From Deltaproteobacteria bacterium (lineage in GTDB: Bacteria; Desulfobacterota; DSM-4660; Desulfatiglandales; HGW-15), in assembly GCA_016931115.1 (NCBI GenBank), contig JAFGFM010000093.1, positions 1 through 37,984 on the forward strand: a stretch of 37,984 nt of DNA. The letters are read 5' to 3'. Position 1 is the stretch's first letter, and each line of letters begins with the position of its first letter. The notes beneath the pieces are model-generated. The model did no database searches, was not told where the DNA came from, and was given only the letters and a program-made list of their open reading frames with translations. Shown piece by piece: positions 16,367 through 24,878 of the stretch. Both the position numbers and the translations under genes were made by a program.

Positions 16367-17579
16367 TTCTCTTCCCCCACTTCCTTACGAGATAGGGTTT
16401 TACAGATTCAAAGACCATGCACTCCTCCTCTATGGCTGCCTCTGTCTGATGTGTGGTCATCTTTTCGGTCTTCCTGATAAAGGATAATGTCTTGCCAAAG
16501 TATAGGGGAACAAGGGCATCCATCAATCTATCAGGATTATCCGCATCCCTGTATTCAACAGCCCAGTCATACAGGACCCTTGCCCATAGCTCTACCGGGA
16601 AGGTAAAATCACCTGTGGTCATTCCCTTTATTTCATAAAGCTTCCCAAAGATATCCGGTGAGAGTGTCTTTTTCCATACCTCATCATATTCCCTGAACCC
16701 GTCATGAAAACAGTTCAGCAGGCTTACCGGGTCTATCTCCACCTTTGGAGGAAACTCTGTTTCCCATGAACCAAAACCGTTTATGGCAGTGGGTTTACTG
16801 TTTTTCACCCTGCGCCAGTTATGATCCAGCCTCTTCATAAGAGAAAAGATTGTCCCAACCTCCTGCCTGAACATCGGGTAAACGGTTGCAAACAGCTCCC
16901 TGTTTCTGTGCTCCTTGGGTCTGCCTATAAAAGACTGGCATAGCCTGACCTGCTGATTCATGGCAATGGTGCTCATCCAGATGTCAATACCAAAACTCAT
17001 AACCGCATCATTCCGTATTTCAGTTTCAAGGTATCTCCTGGTCAGCTCTCCGCTGAATCCAAAATCCCCTCCAATGGGCTGGCGCACCCTTCTTCCATAC
17101 AGCGCCCTTGAAAGGGGATATGCAATGCTGTTTGTTATGGTGCCGTCATATTTGTGTCTTACATACAGAGGTGTGACAAAAGAAAAACCTTTAAACAGGG
17201 GCTCTCCCATGCATTTGATCCATTCAGGTGTTATGCTTTTAAGGTCTGCATCCACCACCAGCACTGCCTCTGCCCCAAGCTCCTTAACCTTCCTGAAAAG
17301 GTTAATAAAATTGTTTCCTTTGCCCTTAACCCCGGGGGGAGTGGAGATATATATCTTCGGTACATCAGTAGGGGTCGCAAGGAATGCCTTTTTTGTATTG
17401 TCAGGGGAATTATTATCACAGTTGATAATGACCGCCTGTTTTTCAGGAAAATACCTCTTTATCCCGAGGCTTATCTGAATGGTAGGATAGGCAATGGTAT
17501 CTGCCTCATTGCAGGAGGGGATACCCACAACAAGGTCTGCCCTCCCTATTTTTCCCGGGTTGACCTCCTTTTCAAACAT
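16362..17579 (-). CDS. GT81-like glycosyltransferase (GpgS/mannosylglycerate-synthase style)
   Basis: 405 residues with a GT-A fold. An N-terminal VVGIPSCNEADTI is followed by the metal motif DADL (residues ~116-119). The block RQPIGGDFGFSGEL comes next, then SFGIDIW and EHRNR. These line up in order with QPLGGE, GYGVEIG and AHRNR of glucosyl-3-phosphoglycerate synthases, including the metal-binding His. A retaining transfer from a nucleotide sugar to glycerate, phosphoglycerate or a similar acceptor is therefore likely. The C-terminal ~150 residues are extra and unassigned. The gene lies 22 nt after ruvB and may be its operon's last member. A generic family 2 transferase is the alternative. 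Confidence 0.65.
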   Translation of the reverse strand: MFEKEVNPGKIGRADLVVGIPSCNEADTIAYPTIQISLGIKRYFPEKQAVIINCDNNSPDNTKKAFLATPTDVPKIYISTPPGVKGKGNNFINLFRKVKELGAEAVLVVDADLKSITPEWIKCMGEPLFKGFSFVTPLYVRHKYDGTITNSIAYPLSRALYGRRVRQPIGGDFGFSGELTRRYLETEIRNDAVMSFGIDIWMSTIAMNQQVRLCQSFIGRPKEHRNRELFATVYPMFRQEVGTIFSLMKRLDHNWRRVKNSKPTAINGFGSWETEFPPKVEIDPVSLLNCFHDGFREYDEVWKKTLSPDIFGKLYEIKGMTTGDFTFPVELWARVLYDWAVEYRDADNPDRLMDALVPLYFGKTLSFIRKTEKMTTHQTEAAIEEECMVFESVKPYLVRKWGKRK

Positions 17580-17601
17580 AGGAAAGGTCCTCTCTTTCTA
17601 C

Positions 17602-18639
17602 CTAAAAAAGCCTTTTCTGCGCCTCTTCTTTATCGCCTTTGTATTCCAGTTTGAAATGGCTGTATGCCGGCCTTGTGGCTACTCTTCCCCTCGGTGTCCT
17701 TTTTATAAAACCCTTCTGTATCAGAAAGGGCTCATACACATCCTCTATGGTGTCTTTTTCCTCGCACACGGCCGCTGCAAGGGTGTCAAGCCCTATTGGG
17801 CCACCATCATAGTTGTTGATTATGGTAAGCATGATGCTCCTGTCCATCTTGTCAAGGCCAAGCTCATCCACATCAAGCATGTTAAGGGCGTGCATGGATA
17901 TCTTTTTTGTAATTACACCGTCACCATCAATCTGGGCAAAATCCCTCACCCTGCGTAAGATGCGGTTGGCCACCCTTGGGGTGCCCCTTGATCTTCTTGC
18001 TATCTCCATTGCGCCGTCATCCTGGATGGGGATATCAAGGATTGCAGCAGATCTTGTGACAATCTGTTTCAGCTCCGCATCATTGTAAAATTCCACACGC
18101 TGAATCACCCCGAAACGATCCCTTAATGGGGGTGTTAAAAGCCCTGTCCTGGTTGTTGCGCCAACAAGGGTAAAGGGTTTAAGGGGTATCTTCATGGTGC
18201 GGGCAGATGGCCCCTGGCCGATTATAAGGTCAAGCTGGAAATCCTCCATTGCAGGGTACAGTATCTCTTCCACAACATGGTTGAGCCTGTGGATCTCATC
18301 AATAAAGAGCACATCCCTGGGCTGAAGGCTTGTGAGAATGGCAGCAAGGTCACCGGGCCTCTCTATTACTGGTCCTGATGTGCTTATAAAATTTACACCA
18401 AGTTCAATAGCTATTACATTTGCAAGGGAGGTTTTACCAAGGCCTGGAGAGCCATGGAACAGCACATGATCAAGTGCATCTGAACGCGCCTTGGCTGCCT
18501 CAATAAATACCTTCAGGTTCCTCTTTACCTCGGTCTGACCGATATATTCGGCAAAACAGGTGGGCCTGAGACTTGTCTCTGCAGGTATCTCATCATCATG
18601 CAGTTCAGGGTCTATTATTCTTTGATCATCTGTATCCAT
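17602..18639 (-). CDS. ruvB: Holliday junction helicase motor RuvB
   Basis: 345 residues. This AAA+ motor forms hexameric rings that pump DNA through RuvA-bound Holliday junctions. Walker [12 protein letters not shown], Walker [10 protein letters not shown] and sensor region [18 protein letters not shown] are intact. The C-terminal winged helix follows, with [13 protein letters not shown] near the end. It lies 20 nt downstream of ruvA. The ruvC-ruvA-ruvB order with yebC in front is a common bacterial arrangement. Confidence 0.98.
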   Translation of the reverse strand: MDTDDQRIIDPELHDDEIPAETSLRPTCFAEYIGQTEVKRNLKVFIEAAKARSDALDHVLFHGSPGLGKTSLANVIAIELGVNFISTSGPVIERPGDLAAILTSLQPRDVLFIDEIHRLNHVVEEILYPAMEDFQLDLIIGQGPSARTMKIPLKPFTLVGATTRTGLLTPPLRDRFGVIQRVEFYNDAELKQIVTRSAAILDIPIQDDGAMEIARRSRGTPRVANRILRRVRDFAQIDGDGVITKKISMHALNMLDVDELGLDKMDRSIMLTIINNYDGGPIGLDTLAAAVCEEKDTIEDVYEPFLIQKGFIKRTPRGRVATRPAYSHFKLEYKGDKEEAQKRLF

Positions 18640-18659
18640 GTTAATCCATAAGGTAAATA

Positions 18660-19268
18660 TCAGACAAGCACCCTCAGCGCCTCTGTGATAACAAATTCAA
18701 GTGTTTTATCGCCAGGCCCGGTTAATGCCTTTTCAACCGCCTTTTCAGCGGCCTTAAGGGTGTAACCCAGGTTTACAAGGGCAGAGATTGCATCATCCTT
18801 TATCAGCCTCTCTTCATGGGAGGCAATCTTTGTTGGTGGCATGTCAGCAGAGTCAGGCCTTATCAGTTTAGCCTTGTCCTTGAGTTCAAGAGCGATTCTC
18901 TCAGCTGTCTTTTTCCCCACTCCGGGGATTGATTGAAGCCTTGCCACATCCCCCTGTGCGATTGCCGTTAGCAGTGCGTCAGGCCCTATGCCTGAAAGGA
19001 TATTCATACCAAGCTTTGGCCCGATACCTGAAACAGATATGAGCAGCCTGAATATCCTCTTTTCCAGGATGGTCTTAAAACCATAGAGGAGGAGGGCATC
19101 CTCCCTTACATGGGTGTGGATGTGGAGGCTTATCTCATGACCCTGTTCATCCGGCAGCGTATAAAAGGTGGAAAGGGGGACAAAGACCTCATAGCCCAGC
19201 CCGTTTACATCTATGATAACAGAGTCGGTTGCTTTGGATAATAGTGTGCCTTTCAGATGAGCGATCAT
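18660..19268 (-). CDS. ruvA: Holliday junction-binding protein RuvA
   Basis: 202 residues. An N-terminal OB fold ([19 protein letters not shown]) is followed by tandem helix-hairpin-helix motifs ([19 protein letters not shown] and [19 protein letters not shown]) and a C-terminal UBA-like domain that contacts RuvB ([20 protein letters not shown]). The start overlaps the ruvC stop by 4 nt (ATGA), so the two are translationally coupled. Confidence 0.98.
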   Translation of the reverse strand: MIAHLKGTLLSKATDSVIIDVNGLGYEVFVPLSTFYTLPDEQGHEISLHIHTHVREDALLLYGFKTILEKRIFRLLISVSGIGPKLGMNILSGIGPDALLTAIAQGDVARLQSIPGVGKKTAERIALELKDKAKLIRPDSADMPPTKIASHEERLIKDDAISALVNLGYTLKAAEKAVEKALTGPGDKTLEFVITEALRVLV

Positions 19269-19747
19269 ATCTTCTTCTCATACCTTGTCCAGTTAAGGTG
19301 GCATATTGCTGCTGCCAGGGCATCAGTGGTATCAGCCCTCTTAATAGAGGGCAGTTTAAGAATCATCCTTACCATGGAACTGACCTGCTCCTTTGTTGCC
19401 CTGCCATACCCTACAACCGACTGTTTTATCTCAAGCGGGGTGTATTCATATATCTTTACATTACACTTTACGGCAGCAATCAGGGCCGCGCCCCTTGCAT
19501 GGCCCAGCTTCAGACTGCTCTTTACATTTTTTGCAAAAAACACATCCTCTATAGCCATCTCATCCGGCCTGTACTGCTCCATAAGCTCGACCATCTTCTC
19601 AAATATTTTAAAGATCCGGTCGTAAAAGGGGACATTACCAGTTGATTCTATTGCCCCAGATGTGATGCAGGTGAAAAGATTATTCTTTTTACTTACAATG
19701 CCGTATCCGGTAGTTATGGAGCCGGGATCAACCCCCAGCACCAGCAT
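19265..19747 (-). CDS. ruvC: Holliday junction resolvase RuvC
   Basis: 160 residues. The RNase-H-like nuclease cuts Holliday junctions symmetrically. Acidic catalytic residues are in place: Asp in VLGVDPGSITTGYG, Glu in MAIEDVFFAKN, and the Asp pair in RADTTDALAAAICH. Its ATG overlaps the last base of the yebC stop codon (TGATG), giving tight coupling. Confidence 0.97.
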   Translation of the reverse strand: MLVLGVDPGSITTGYGIVSKKNNLFTCITSGAIESTGNVPFYDRIFKIFEKMVELMEQYRPDEMAIEDVFFAKNVKSSLKLGHARGAALIAAVKCNVKIYEYTPLEIKQSVVGYGRATKEQVSSMVRMILKLPSIKRADTTDALAAAICHLNWTRYEKKI

Positions 19748-20493
19748 CAGCCTATTGCCTCCATGACTTCGTCCGGGATATCAAAATTGGCATACACATT
19801 GTTTACATCGTCGTTTTCTTCAAGGGCCTCCATCAGGTTGATCATCTGCTCCGCCTTTTTGCCCTCAAGCCTTACAGTCATCTGGGGAATCATGCTAATC
19901 TCAGCGCTGCTGTATTCTAACTTTGCATCGTCAAATGCCTTTTTGACCGTTTCAAAATCGTTAGGGGCGGTCACAACCTCAAACTCATCATCCTCTTCCT
20001 TAACATCCTCTGCCCCTGCATCAAGGGCGAGCTCCATAAGCTTTTCCTCGTCTGCCTTGTCCTTGTCAAAAGTTATAATGCCCTTTTTATCAAACTTCCA
20101 TGCAACACATCCTGGCTCACCCAGGCTACCGCCGTGACGGTCAAATATATATTTTACTTCGGCAACAGTCCTGTTTTTATTGTCCGTAAGACATGCAACA
20201 AGCATGGCAACACCACCGGGGCCATATCCCTCGTAAGTCATCTCTTCATAATTTACACCCTCAAGCTCTCCTGTACCTTTTTTTATCGCCCTTTCAATAT
20301 TATCCTTGGGCATGTTTTCCGCCTTGGCAGCAATGACTGCTGACCTCAGCCTGGGGTTACTATCTGCGTCCCCGCCCCCCATCCTGGCAGCTATGGTAAT
20401 TTCTTTGATAAGACGGGTAAATATCCTTCCCCTCTTTGCATCAGCTGCACCTTTTTTATGTTTAATTGTACTCCATTTTGAATGTCCGGACAT
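19747..20493 (-). CDS. yebC: YebC/PmpR-family protein
   Basis: 248 residues from ATG 20493, which has AGGAGG at good spacing; an upstream TTG would add one residue. The N-terminus [14 protein letters not shown] and the body [14 protein letters not shown] are diagnostic. Family members have been described as transcription factors and, more recently, as ribosome-associated factors that ease stalling. That function would fit with efp elsewhere in the window, but this is inference. The acidic C-terminal part (residues 175-190) is typical. Confidence 0.96.
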   Translation of the reverse strand: MSGHSKWSTIKHKKGAADAKRGRIFTRLIKEITIAARMGGGDADSNPRLRSAVIAAKAENMPKDNIERAIKKGTGELEGVNYEEMTYEGYGPGGVAMLVACLTDNKNRTVAEVKYIFDRHGGSLGEPGCVAWKFDKKGIITFDKDKADEEKLMELALDAGAEDVKEEDDEFEVVTAPNDFETVKKAFDDAKLEYSSAEISMIPQMTVRLEGKKAEQMINLMEALEENDDVNNVYANFDIPDEVMEAIG

Positions 20494-20518
20494 CAATTGC
20501 CTCCTAAAATGACTGTTA

Positions 20519-21109
20519 TTATAACCTTTTTATCCCGAGCAGATAGATTTCACGGCTTCTTTTTCTTACAGCCAACGGCCGTATAAGCCTTACCTGCCCG
20601 AAATATTCTGAAACTCTTTCTTTAAAATATTTAAAATCCTCCCCCTCAAAGACCTTGCATAAAAAATCATGCTCTTTTCTGAGGAGTCTTACTGCTATAT
20701 CAAGTGCCCTCCCTGCAAGCTCAAGGGAGCGGGCACAATCCGTGATATTATTACCGGTTGTGTTGGGCGCCATATCACTTAAGAGGAGGTCTATTTCTCC
20801 TGCCTCCTGAAAGAGCGCCTCCATGTCAATATTAAGGGCATTACCCCTGATAAACCTGAAATTTGGGGCCGAGATCTTTTGGGGAATTTCTATATCAAGG
20901 CCGATAACCTCGCCATTTTTCCCCACCTTTTCAAGCACATATTGCGACCATGAACCCGGATAACAGCCAAGGTCCATTACTCGTGCGCCATTTTTAATCA
21001 GTCTATGCTTTCTGTCAATCTCTTCAAGCTTATATACTGACCGGGCAAGCCAATTTTCCTCCTTTGCCCTCTTTGTATAGTGATCATCCCAGTTGTTACC
21101 TTTTTTCAT
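20519..21109 (-). CDS. rlmE: 23S rRNA 2'-O-methyltransferase RlmE (FtsJ/RrmJ)
   Basis: 196 residues from ATG 21109. An in-frame ATG at 21136 would add nine residues, but homologues start near [14 protein letters not shown] and neither start has a strong RBS. The SAM site ([15 protein letters not shown]) and the K-D-K-E catalytic set are present: Lys in [11 protein letters not shown], Asp in [11 protein letters not shown], Lys in [10 protein letters not shown] and Glu in RSREIYLLG. It methylates U2552 (E. coli numbering) in late 50S assembly. It lies 25 nt upstream of yebC in the same direction. Confidence 0.95.
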   Translation of the reverse strand: MKKGNNWDDHYTKRAKEENWLARSVYKLEEIDRKHRLIKNGARVMDLGCYPGSWSQYVLEKVGKNGEVIGLDIEIPQKISAPNFRFIRGNALNIDMEALFQEAGEIDLLLSDMAPNTTGNNITDCARSLELAGRALDIAVRLLRKEHDFLCKVFEGEDFKYFKERVSEYFGQVRLIRPLAVRKRSREIYLLGIKRL

Positions 21110-21356
21110 TCTATTATTGCCTGAAACCTGAAGCATAGCAGTTTTTTTTAATCAAGTACCATATATTATTGTCTTTTGTAAAAAGATTTCTTTGTAAAAC
21201 CATGAAGAAAAACAGCTGTTTCCTGTAAATTATGGCCAGAGATTAGATGGTATTAAAAAATATTTAAGAAAGGCAAATATTATGTCGATAAGATACTGAA
21301 GGCATCTCATTTGGAATAACCGGGAGCAATCCCTCTGGTTTTATAAGGAGGCAAAA

Positions 21357-21710
21357 ATGATATCTTCAATAGGGAACACCATATCTGCCCTCAATGCCTA
21401 TGGAACAGGCCTTAATGTAAAGGCCAACAATATAGCCAATGCAGACTCCGAGAACTTCAAAAAAAGCCGGGCCGTGTATGTTGAAGGAGAGAACGGTGAT
21501 GTAATAGCCGAGATCAGCAAGGTCGGGCTGGAAAGCGAACTTCTTTCATTCTCTGGTGCTGAAGCTGTTACAGAGGCTCAGCCCTCAAATGTGGAACTGG
21601 CCGAGGAGATTCCGGGCATGATGATAGACCAGAAGGGGTTTGAGGCGAACCTCTCTGTTATCAAAACAAAGGATGAGATGCTGGGTTCCATACTGGATAT
21701 AATCGCCTGA
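21357..21710 (+). CDS. Orphan miniature flagellar rod/hook-like protein
   Basis: 117 residues. The N-terminus matches the flagellar rod signature (ALNAYGTGLNVKANNIANAD, with NNIAN at residues 24-28). The C-terminus matches the rod/hook C-terminal motif (SNVELAEEIPGMMIDQKGFEANL followed by KTKDEML). The two coiled-coil ends are joined by only ~45 residues, so it is smaller than FlgB or FlgC. The strong RBS TAAGGAGG supports expression. No other flagellar gene is in the window. It may be a real but relocated axial protein, or one that polymerises outside the flagellum. Confidence 0.75.
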   Translation: MISSIGNTISALNAYGTGLNVKANNIANADSENFKKSRAVYVEGENGDVIAEISKVGLESELLSFSGAEAVTEAQPSNVELAEEIPGMMIDQKGFEANLSVIKTKDEMLGSILDIIA

Positions 21711-21882
21711 TCTTGTTTATAACCTAACCAAAAGACTTCGATTTGGCCTGCTTAACAAGAAGTCTCTAATTATAGCCCTGCCACATTGATTAGCTTGATT
21801 AATACTCTTTATTTTAATATTATTTAAAAGCTCTGAAACTATATGGTTATTATATTAAAATCACCTTTAACATAAAATCATT

Positions 21883-22221
21883 ATGCAGATATTACCTGAA
21901 AATAAAAAAACAATTCCAATCCAAATCTTTAATCTATTCTGGGAGTATGCCCCCGAATCTATCGATATTGATGCCCACCGGGATCTAATAATAGCCAGAA
22001 TTACTGAGAGGGGATCGTGGGATTCCATGAAATGGCTCCTCCAAACATATTCAAAGGAACAGATACTATCCTTTCTCAACAAAAAAGGAATACAGACACT
22101 TCCTCTTCGGGAACTTAATTACTGGTTATTAATGATGGGGATATCATCAGAGGAAAGAGATCAGATCATTAATAAAACAAGCGAGTCGAACCATGTCTGG
22201 AACAACCGATATTCATACTGA
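21883..22221 (+). CDS. Putative AbiE-type antitoxin partner
   Basis: 112 residues. Features are NLFWEYAPESIDIDAHRDLI and a helical middle (DSMKWLLQTYSKEQILSFL), resembling small DUF6922-like proteins that stand before AbiEii genes. Its 3' end overlaps the nucleotidyltransferase gene by 29 nt, the usual arrangement for a coupled antitoxin-toxin pair. There is no classical helix-turn-helix that I can see, so DNA-binding autoregulation is uncertain. Confidence 0.6.
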   Translation: MQILPENKKTIPIQIFNLFWEYAPESIDIDAHRDLIIARITERGSWDSMKWLLQTYSKEQILSFLNKKGIQTLPLRELNYWLLMMGISSEERDQIINKTSESNHVWNNRYSY

Positions 22222-22837
22222 GATATTAAATGATGCCCAGGTGAACCTGCTACATCATTTATCAGAAGCATTTATGAATTCTGACTATTATCTTGCCGGA
22301 GGCACTGCACTTGCACTAAAACTGGGGCATCGGCTTTCAAAAGACTTTGACTGGTTTATTAACAGGCTCGGTGACCCGGAAGACCTTTTTAGAAGGTTGA
22401 GATCGACTAATGTGTCATTTACCGTGCTTTCGACTGCCTGTGAGACAGTATACCTGAATATAGATTCAGTACAGGTGAGTTTTATCGGCTATGATTATCC
22501 TTTGCTGGATTCTCCTGGGATAGCATCTGCAAAATACCCATTCCGGATCGCCGGGTATGACGATATTGCCTGTATGAAGCTTTCAGCAATCGCCTCAAGG
22601 GGATCAAGAAAAGACTTTGTGGATCTTTATTTTTTAATAAAAAATTTTAAACCTCTTAACGCATATCTGGAGCTTTTCATCAAAAAATACAAAAACAGGG
22701 ATATCGGCCATGTAATAAGGAGCCTGGCCTATTTCAAGGATGCAGAAGCGGAACCGGAACTAAATATTATTGCGCCATTTGACTGGGGAAAAATGAAGGT
22801 TGATTTTGAAGGCTGGGTAAAAAGTATTAGTTGCTAA
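22193..22837 (+). CDS. AbiEii/AbiGii-family nucleotidyltransferase (toxin-like)
   Basis: 214 residues. The nucleotidyltransferase core motif is LAGGTALALKLGHRLSKDFDWF (from residue ~34), with the Gly-Gly and the Asp-x-Asp-like KDFDWF. The family block DDIACMKLSAIASRGSRKDF and VDLYFL follows. AbiEii proteins are toxins of type IV-like abortive infection systems that use GTP or CTP to modify RNA targets; many short homologues are uncharacterised. With the overlapping upstream gene it forms a likely toxin-antitoxin or phage-defence pair. The protein is shorter than classical AbiEii (about 300 residues). Confidence 0.8.
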   Translation: MSGTTDIHTEILNDAQVNLLHHLSEAFMNSDYYLAGGTALALKLGHRLSKDFDWFINRLGDPEDLFRRLRSTNVSFTVLSTACETVYLNIDSVQVSFIGYDYPLLDSPGIASAKYPFRIAGYDDIACMKLSAIASRGSRKDFVDLYFLIKNFKPLNAYLELFIKKYKNRDIGHVIRSLAYFKDAEAEPELNIIAPFDWGKMKVDFEGWVKSISC

Positions 22838-22851
22838 GGAGGTCTGCCACC

Positions 22852-23919
22852 ATGTTAAAACGAGTTGCTTTTACACTTATAATTACAAGTTTGATAAATA
22901 GTGCTGTCCTGCTGCTTTCGGGCACTGCACTGGCAGCATCGTCCTGTAAGGATATTAAAAATTTAAAGCTTGATCATGCTGTAATTACCAGCACATCTAT
23001 GGTTTCCAAAGGACCTGCCCCCAAAATTGCAGGTATTGGCGGAGGCACCCAGAATGAAATGCCACAGCCTGATCTCCCTGCCCATTGCAGGGTTGAGATT
23101 GATCTCACACCCACAACCGACTCCATGATTAAGATGGAGCTCTGGCTGCCAGTGGAAAACTGGAACAGGAAATTTATGGGCGTAGGTAATGGTTTTTTTG
23201 CCGGCTCTATCCAGGGTATGATGTTTGATATGCCTGAGGCATTAAGGCTCGGTTATGCCACTGCTGGTACTGATACAGGGCACCAGGAGCAGGGCGGGGA
23301 ATGGGCCATTGGTCACCCTGAAAAGATGATTGATTTTGCCTATCGCTCAACCCATGAGATGACTCTAAAGGCAAAAGAGATCATCAAGGCATTTTATAAT
23401 AGAGATGGTGTCCTGTTTGATATTGTCCGCATTGCCTTTAATGATCCAAAACTGGACTGGCGTAAATTTGATCTTGATCGAGATATGCCGCTTATTAACA
23501 AGGCGGTTGGTTATGTTGATGCCGTGGACCCTGATCTGAGCAGATTCAAGGCCAGCAATGGAAAGCTGCTATTTGCCCACGGATGGAGCGATACAGGTAT
23601 TACCCCTGAAACAACCATCTGGTATTATGAGAGTGTGCTTGAAAAAATGGGTAAGGATCAGGGGGACTGGGTGCGACTTTTTCTTGTGCCAGGCATGGGG
23701 CATTGCGGCGGCGGCCATGGTGTAAACAGTATGGACTCTATTGGAATACTTGAGCAATGGGTAGAAAAGGGTGTTGCCCCGGATCAGATTATGGGGTATG
23801 GCAAGGATGGTCTAACACGCCCCCTGTGCCCTTATCCAAAATATGCCGAATATAAAGGGACGGGAGATCTGAAGGATAAAGATAGGTGGCAATGCGTAGA
23901 GCCTGCGAAGAGGAAATAA
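22852..23919 (+). CDS. Tannase/feruloyl esterase homologue lacking the catalytic-serine segment
   Basis: 355 residues from ATG 22852 (AAGGAGG upstream; a TTG at 22831 adds seven residues). A signal peptide ends near ALAAS. The N-terminal half follows the family (WNRKFMGVGNGFFAG, GYATAGTDTGHQ, YRSTHEMTLKAKEIIKAFY). At about residue 184 it jumps directly to the late segment FDIVRIAFNDPKLDWRKFD. The intervening ~150-200 residues, including the GCSTGG serine and lid domain, are absent. The D (HGWSD, residue 247) and HC (GMGHC, 284-285) parts of the CS-D-HC motif remain. The frame is open, so this is an in-frame deletion. It is probably inactive as an esterase. Confidence 0.8.
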   Translation: MLKRVAFTLIITSLINSAVLLLSGTALAASSCKDIKNLKLDHAVITSTSMVSKGPAPKIAGIGGGTQNEMPQPDLPAHCRVEIDLTPTTDSMIKMELWLPVENWNRKFMGVGNGFFAGSIQGMMFDMPEALRLGYATAGTDTGHQEQGGEWAIGHPEKMIDFAYRSTHEMTLKAKEIIKAFYNRDGVLFDIVRIAFNDPKLDWRKFDLDRDMPLINKAVGYVDAVDPDLSRFKASNGKLLFAHGWSDTGITPETTIWYYESVLEKMGKDQGDWVRLFLVPGMGHCGGGHGVNSMDSIGILEQWVEKGVAPDQIMGYGKDGLTRPLCPYPKYAEYKGTGDLKDKDRWQCVEPAKRK

Positions 23920-23927
23920 ACGGTCTT

Positions 23928-24878
23928 TTATTTTCCCCACTCTTCTCTCTCAAGCGGCAACGATACAGAGCAGCAGGTCTTTTGATATTTTATCTCAAGG
24001 CCATACGCCTTTGCATGCGCTATGGCCTCTTCAGACGGAATGGCCATCCGGTTTATACCTGCATCTATGGCGAGCAGCTCCTTTTTGATATCTCCCCTCT
24101 GGCGTGCGCAGCCCAGGCTCAATATTGTATCAGGCATCATGAGCCTTGCCTTTACTATTATCTCTGCGATCTCTTCGGCAGTGGGAGGTGTTCTTCCCCA
24201 GAGCGGGGTTTTAGGGAGGGGCATAAGAGATATTATTACCAGTTGCCGCGGCTTATAACCTGACACAGCTTCAAGGGCCTTTTCTTCATATCTTATTCTG
24301 CCATGCTCAAGCCCGCATATGATATGGGGTATAAAATCTATCCCTTCATTTGCAAGGTATCTGATAGTGTCATATATCCTTGAAACGCCGTGCCTTACAT
24401 GGCATATGTTCTGATATGTAGAGTCATCTCCAATCACATCCATTAATGCCTGATCAACCCCTGCATTTCTGAACTCTTTTGCTGTCTCGGCATCAAGTAT
24501 GCCGCTGTGTGCAGAGATAAAAAGCCCTGTCTTCGCCTTTATCTCTTTGACTGCGGGAAGAAATGTCTTCCAGGGAAGCCTCCCCTCACGGTCGCACCCG
24601 CCAGTAATGAGTATACCAGGGCAGCCTTTCTTTTCGTAATCTATCGCCTTTTCCACCAGCGCTTCAGGGGTAAGCGCAGGGGGCATTGTCTTCAACAATT
24701 GACCTTTACAGTGGTCACATAAAAGGGAGCATTTTTTGCCGGTCATGGAGATGGCAGGGTAATCTCCCCTCATGCCGTCAAGGGAGAACATGCCGGGCAG
24801 ATACATGGTGATCTTTTTCCCGAACCTCTTCCATGATAGTTCTCTTGCCTGTTTTAGGCGGTCATTAAGGTCTGTCAA
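23928..24878 (-). CDS. Radical SAM protein of LipS1/LipS2 type (lipoyl synthase subunit)
   Basis: 316 residues. Radical SAM cluster motif CSLLCDHC at residues 50-57 (CX3CX2C), followed by ILITGGCDREGRLPW. A Cys-rich tail (SLGCARQRG and KTCCSV) could hold an auxiliary cluster. TTG 24878 overlaps the stop of the LipT-like gene by 4 nt, so it ends a tightly coupled operon LplA-DUF116, LipT, radical SAM. In the bacterial/archaeal LipS1/LipS2 pathway two radical SAM proteins insert sulfur into protein-bound octanoate; this is one of them. I cannot tell LipS1 from LipS2 by eye. It stops 8 nt from the convergent tannase-like gene. Confidence 0.7.
   Translation of the reverse strand: MTDLNDRLKQARELSWKRFGKKITMYLPGMFSLDGMRGDYPAISMTGKKCSLLCDHCKGQLLKTMPPALTPEALVEKAIDYEKKGCPGILITGGCDREGRLPWKTFLPAVKEIKAKTGLFISAHSGILDAETAKEFRNAGVDQALMDVIGDDSTYQNICHVRHGVSRIYDTIRYLANEGIDFIPHIICGLEHGRIRYEEKALEAVSGYKPRQLVIISLMPLPKTPLWGRTPPTAEEIAEIIVKARLMMPDTILSLGCARQRGDIKKELLAIDAGINRMAIPSEEAIAHAKAYGLEIKYQKTCCSVSLPLEREEWGK

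Noticed and set aside
16960-17654. Plus-strand frames of 172 and 166 codons opposite the glycosyltransferase
   Set aside because: Antisense shadows; the minus-strand product has ordered GT-A motifs.
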